Under the pieces are notes generated by a model. It searched no databases, was not told the origin of the DNA, and saw only the letters and a program-made list of their open reading frames with translations. Both the position numbers and the translations under genes were made by a program. Shown here in pieces: positions 61,501 through 64,000 of a stretch of DNA of 64,000 nt. Every line of letters begins with the position of its first letter. Within the stretch, counting starts at the first letter, position 1. Source of the DNA: Pirellulaceae bacterium (lineage in GTDB: Bacteria > Planctomycetota > Planctomycetia > Pirellulales > Pirellulaceae); the NCBI GenBank assembly GCA_019636385.1, contig JAHBXT010000002.1:124001-188000 (forward strand), given 5' to 3'.

Positions 61501-62424
61501 TTGCTGCGCAGTCGATTATTGTCCGCCTCGATATTGATTTCTTGCACGCTGGTGTTCGTTGGACTGGATGCCTGGGCATCGGGTCGAGGCTGGGCCGGTG
61601 TGTGGCTGTTGCCTTTGGGAATTTATTTGATTTTCGGTAGCGCTTATGAATGCGTGGCCATGATCGGAGCCAGCTCGCTGGGATCGGTGGCCAAGCCGGC
61701 ACTATTGGGCTGCGCTTGCGTGATGTCGTCAGCCTGCGCTCCCATCGTTATGCCATTGCTTGGTATGCCCTACCCCGGCGACTGCTTGCTGGGGCCGTTG
61801 GGCATGTCGCTGGCAGCGGCTGGCTTGGCGCTGGTGGGCTGTTGCGCTTGGTACATTCCGAGTTATGAGCCAGGTAGTGGCGTCTTTCAAAGAGCTGTGC
61901 TGGCGGGATGGATTTCGTGTTACTTTGGCATCTGTTTTGCATTCCTATTGGCGTTACGCTTGGTCGGCGAGCCGTCATGGGGACTGTACTTGGTAGTTGG
62001 GCTGATCGTGGTTACCAAGTTGTCGGATACTGGGGCCTACTTTGTTGGCCGTAGCCTCGGGCGAACCAAGTTGTGTCCGCGCGTTAGTCCAAACAAGACC
62101 GTCGAGGGGCTAGTGGGCGGAATGCTGGCTGCCTGTTTGGCAGCTTGGATATATTTTGGACTATGCGCACCTTGGGCTTTTGGCAGTCAGCAAGTCGCAG
62201 TCAGTTGGCAAGGGGTGCTAGCGCTGGGGGTAGGATTGACGTTGGTTGGCTTGGCCGGCGATCTAATGCAGTCAATTTTCAAGCGCGAGATGGGGTGCAA
62301 GGACAGTGGACGGCTCTTGCCTGGATTGGGCGGATTATGGGATGTTACCGATTCGCTCTTGCCGGCGGCCGTGGCCGGTTATGCGATCATCGCCAGTGGT
62401 TGGATTCGTGGGCCAGGTCAATAG
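61501..62424 (+). CDS. cdsA: Phosphatidate cytidylyltransferase CdsA
   Basis: This 307-residue membrane enzyme makes CDP-diacylglycerol from phosphatidic acid and CTP. Eight or so hydrophobic segments run from residue 8 to the end. The signature SIFKREMGCKDSGRLLPG, followed by GGLWDVTDSLLPA, lies at about 258-290 and keeps the metal-binding acidic residues. GRSLGRTKLCPRVSPNKTVE, the second conserved block, precedes it. The TTG start at 61501 directly follows the uppS stop, with AAGGAG placed before it. A lineage-specific insertion of no clear function is present near 90-120. Confidence 0.94.
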   Translation: MLRSRLLSASILISCTLVFVGLDAWASGRGWAGVWLLPLGIYLIFGSAYECVAMIGASSLGSVAKPALLGCACVMSSACAPIVMPLLGMPYPGDCLLGPLGMSLAAAGLALVGCCAWYIPSYEPGSGVFQRAVLAGWISCYFGICFAFLLALRLVGEPSWGLYLVVGLIVVTKLSDTGAYFVGRSLGRTKLCPRVSPNKTVEGLVGGMLAACLAAWIYFGLCAPWAFGSQQVAVSWQGVLALGVGLTLVGLAGDLMQSIFKREMGCKDSGRLLPGLGGLWDVTDSLLPAAVAGYAIIASGWIRGPGQ

Positions 62425-62460
62425 TCGTCATGGGCCAGGAGGTAAAGCAAACTTAAATTC

Positions 62461-63471
62461 ATGTCAGAAGCCAACATTCATTTGAACGATCCGGCGGCGA
62501 TACTAAGTTTGTTTGGGCCGCAGGACCGTTATCTCAAACTCATCCGCAATCACTTTGGAGTAGCCATCACGCATCGCGATGGCAAGTTGAAGATCATTGG
62601 CGAAGAGGAGTCGGTTCGTCATGCTACGGCGCTGTTGGAGAACCTGCACTTGCGGGCGCAGCAGGCTGGCGGGCTTACCAGCCAAGATGTAGAAGGTGCG
62701 TTGGGCGCGGCGCGAGCACCCGCTTCCGACGTCGGATCACTTGCCAACAATGTACCGCGCAGTTTGGAAGTGAATGTGCCTCAGATGCAGCGGCGGATCA
62801 AGCCGAGAACGCAGGGGCAAGCCGATTACATCCAAGCGATTCGCGCTAGCGATCTGGTATTTTGCCGAGGACCAGCGGGCTGTGGCAAAACCTATTTGGC
62901 TGTGGCTCTGGCGGTGGAAGCCCTCAAGAGCCGCACATGCAGCAAAATCGTGCTAGTCCGACCAGCCGTCGAGGCCGGCGAAAGCTTAGGGTTTTTGCCT
63001 GGTGACTTACAGGCCAAACTCAATCCCTACCTGCGACCGCTGCTGGACGGGTTAAACGAGATGCTAGACTATGATCAAGTGAAGTATCTGATGGAGCACG
63101 ACGTGATCGAGGTCATTCCGTTGGCCTATATGCGCGGCCGTACCCTGAACAACGCCTTTATCATTTTGGATGAAGCTCAGAACACCACTTCGGCACAGAT
63201 GAAAATGTTTTTGACCCGCATGGGTGAGGGGTCCAAGATGGTGGTTTCGGGGGACGTCACGCAAGTGGACCTGCCCAACGGTGTCACCAGTGGCCTGCGC
63301 GACGTCTGGCAGCGCCTTCGCGGATTGCAGAATATTAGTTTCGTTTCACTCAACGCCAGTGATATCGTTCGACATCGCCTAGTTCAGCAAATTGTTAGCC
63401 GCTACGAAGCACGCCGAGGCGATGGGCTCGAGTTGGCACCAGAGGAGAGCGAGCCCGACTCGCCCATTTAA
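62461..63471 (+). CDS. PhoH-like ATPase
   Basis: This 336-residue protein has an N-terminal KH-like segment (about 20-70, LKIIGEEESVRHATALLENL). The PhoH P-loop domain (about 115-325) carries GPAGCGKTYLA (Walker A), VRPAVEAGESLGFLPGD, IILDEAQNTTSAQMKMFLTR (Walker B) and SGDVTQVDLP. Family members are ATPases linked to RNA metabolism (with YbeY) and phosphate stress; the exact role is unsettled. A ribosome site GGAGG lies about 20 bases upstream and is imperfectly spaced. The 7TM-HD gene follows after 5 bases, the usual planctomycete and Firmicute order (phoH, HD hydrolase, ybeY). Confidence 0.95.
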   Translation: MSEANIHLNDPAAILSLFGPQDRYLKLIRNHFGVAITHRDGKLKIIGEEESVRHATALLENLHLRAQQAGGLTSQDVEGALGAARAPASDVGSLANNVPRSLEVNVPQMQRRIKPRTQGQADYIQAIRASDLVFCRGPAGCGKTYLAVALAVEALKSRTCSKIVLVRPAVEAGESLGFLPGDLQAKLNPYLRPLLDGLNEMLDYDQVKYLMEHDVIEVIPLAYMRGRTLNNAFIILDEAQNTTSAQMKMFLTRMGEGSKMVVSGDVTQVDLPNGVTSGLRDVWQRLRGLQNISFVSLNASDIVRHRLVQQIVSRYEARRGDGLELAPEESEPDSPI

Positions 63472-63476
63472 GCCGT

Positions 63477-64000
63477 ATGGCCTCATCCAATCCAGTACGC
63501 ACGCGCAGCGAACGCGTAGCCTCCTTGCAGCTTGAACCCAGTGCTCTGCGCCGTCAGTTGAATAAACTGCTGGCTGGTAAGTCGCTGCTGCACCTGGCGA
63601 TCGCGGTTGGCTCAATTGGCATCATTGTGTTCACGCTGCAAGGCTGGGTACCGCCGTTTACCTATCGCGAAGGACAAATTCCGGATCGCGATATCGTGGC
63701 CCGTGTAGCTTTTGACTTAGTAGACGACCAGCAGACCAAATTGCTTCGCGATCAACGACGTCGAGAAACATTGTGTACTTATGAAAACCGAACCCAGGCC
63801 ATCACGCAGCTTCGCAGCGCTCTCCAGAACCAGATGTTATCGTTGGTGACTGCTAAGTCGGCGGCGGAACTAACAGCCGAGCAGGCACGCGATTTAGAGT
63901 TGTTAATCAAAAATCTGGGATCAGATCCGACGCCGCTGACAAGTGAAGCGGCGCTGACCCATATTCGCTCGCTACTGAGCGATTCAGATCAATCGACGAA
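63477..64000 (+). CDS. 7TM-HD family phosphohydrolase (PgpH type), 5' part only
   Basis: The first 174 residues are present; the gene runs off the right edge. After a basic N-terminus (about 1-35) there is one membrane segment (about 38-58) and then the start of the extracellular 7TMR-HDED domain (YREGQIPDRDIVARVAFDLVDDQQT), which is followed in the family by seven membrane helices and a cytosolic HD domain that hydrolyses cyclic-di-AMP. Those parts lie beyond the window, so the c-di-AMP role is inferred. The ATG at 63477 lies 5 bases after the phoH stop and is coupled to it. Confidence 0.88.
   Translation, partial: MASSNPVRTRSERVASLQLEPSALRRQLNKLLAGKSLLHLAIAVGSIGIIVFTLQGWVPPFTYREGQIPDRDIVARVAFDLVDDQQTKLLRDQRRRETLCTYENRTQAITQLRSALQNQMLSLVTAKSAAELTAEQARDLELLIKNLGSDPTPLTSEAALTHIRSLLSDSDQST

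Noticed and set aside
1..64000. CRISPR arrays, transposases, integrases and phage genes
   Set aside because: None seen; no regularly spaced repeats and no matching protein motifs.

Overview
The window (about 54% GC by eye, densely coded on both strands) looks like chromosome of a planctomycete, most likely of the Pirellulaceae. The support is a large secreted dehydrogenase/HEAT/CxxCH protein of the PVC-bacteria type (21393-25181), FHA- and sigma-54-based regulation, an ECF sigma with a cysteine-less anti-sigma, a GntR/ABC set with a giant permease, many secreted proteins of unknown function and frequent TTG and GTG starts. No phage, transposase, CRISPR or plasmid gene was seen. The only tRNA is tRNA-Gly(CCC).

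Layout. 1-2283: N-terminal part of a CheB-CheR fusion (minus). 2843-6664: HAD-IIA phosphatase, membrane-anchored peroxiredoxin and a two-domain SGNH/acetylesterase. 6931-11952: a lipid or side-chain oxidation group of thiolase, DUF35 protein, SCP-x-like thiolase, cytochrome P450 and a convergent HSD10-like dehydrogenase. 12312-15232: PLP deaminase-like enzyme, a small subunit-like protein and a GMC oxidoreductase on minus. 15241-15322: a possible SRP-like RNA hairpin. 15623-21277: YtrA-type GntR regulator, ABC ATPase, 819-aa ABC-2 permease and a membrane protein of unknown function. 21393-33219: PVC cytochrome/dehydrogenase, penicillin-acylase-like amidase, TesB thioesterase, MMPL/RND exporter and a convergent OlsF-like double acyltransferase. 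33565-39185: two coupled secreted proteins, an AIM24 protein and a Tat-exported FAD oxidase. 39817-39889: tRNA-Gly.

40918-50267 holds the most interesting group: a secreted PQQ-propeller/EF-hand protein, a hexaheme cytochrome c, and then four overlapping genes, egtB, an ABC ATPase, a solute-binding-protein/permease fusion and egtD. This places ergothioneine synthesis and an OpuB/EgtU-type uptake system in one translation-coupled operon. The fusion has its binding domain before the permease domain.

50374-64000 is mostly housekeeping: anti-sigma and ECF sigma (minus), FHA-GAF-sigma54 activator, folD, panC, a high-molecular-weight FabG, Rrf2 regulator and PIN-TRAM protein (minus), purA, uppS, cdsA, a PhoH-like ATPase and the start of a 7TM-HD phosphohydrolase that runs off the right edge.

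All product names come from reading motifs in the translations. No database search was run, so substrates of the enzymes and transporters are inferences.
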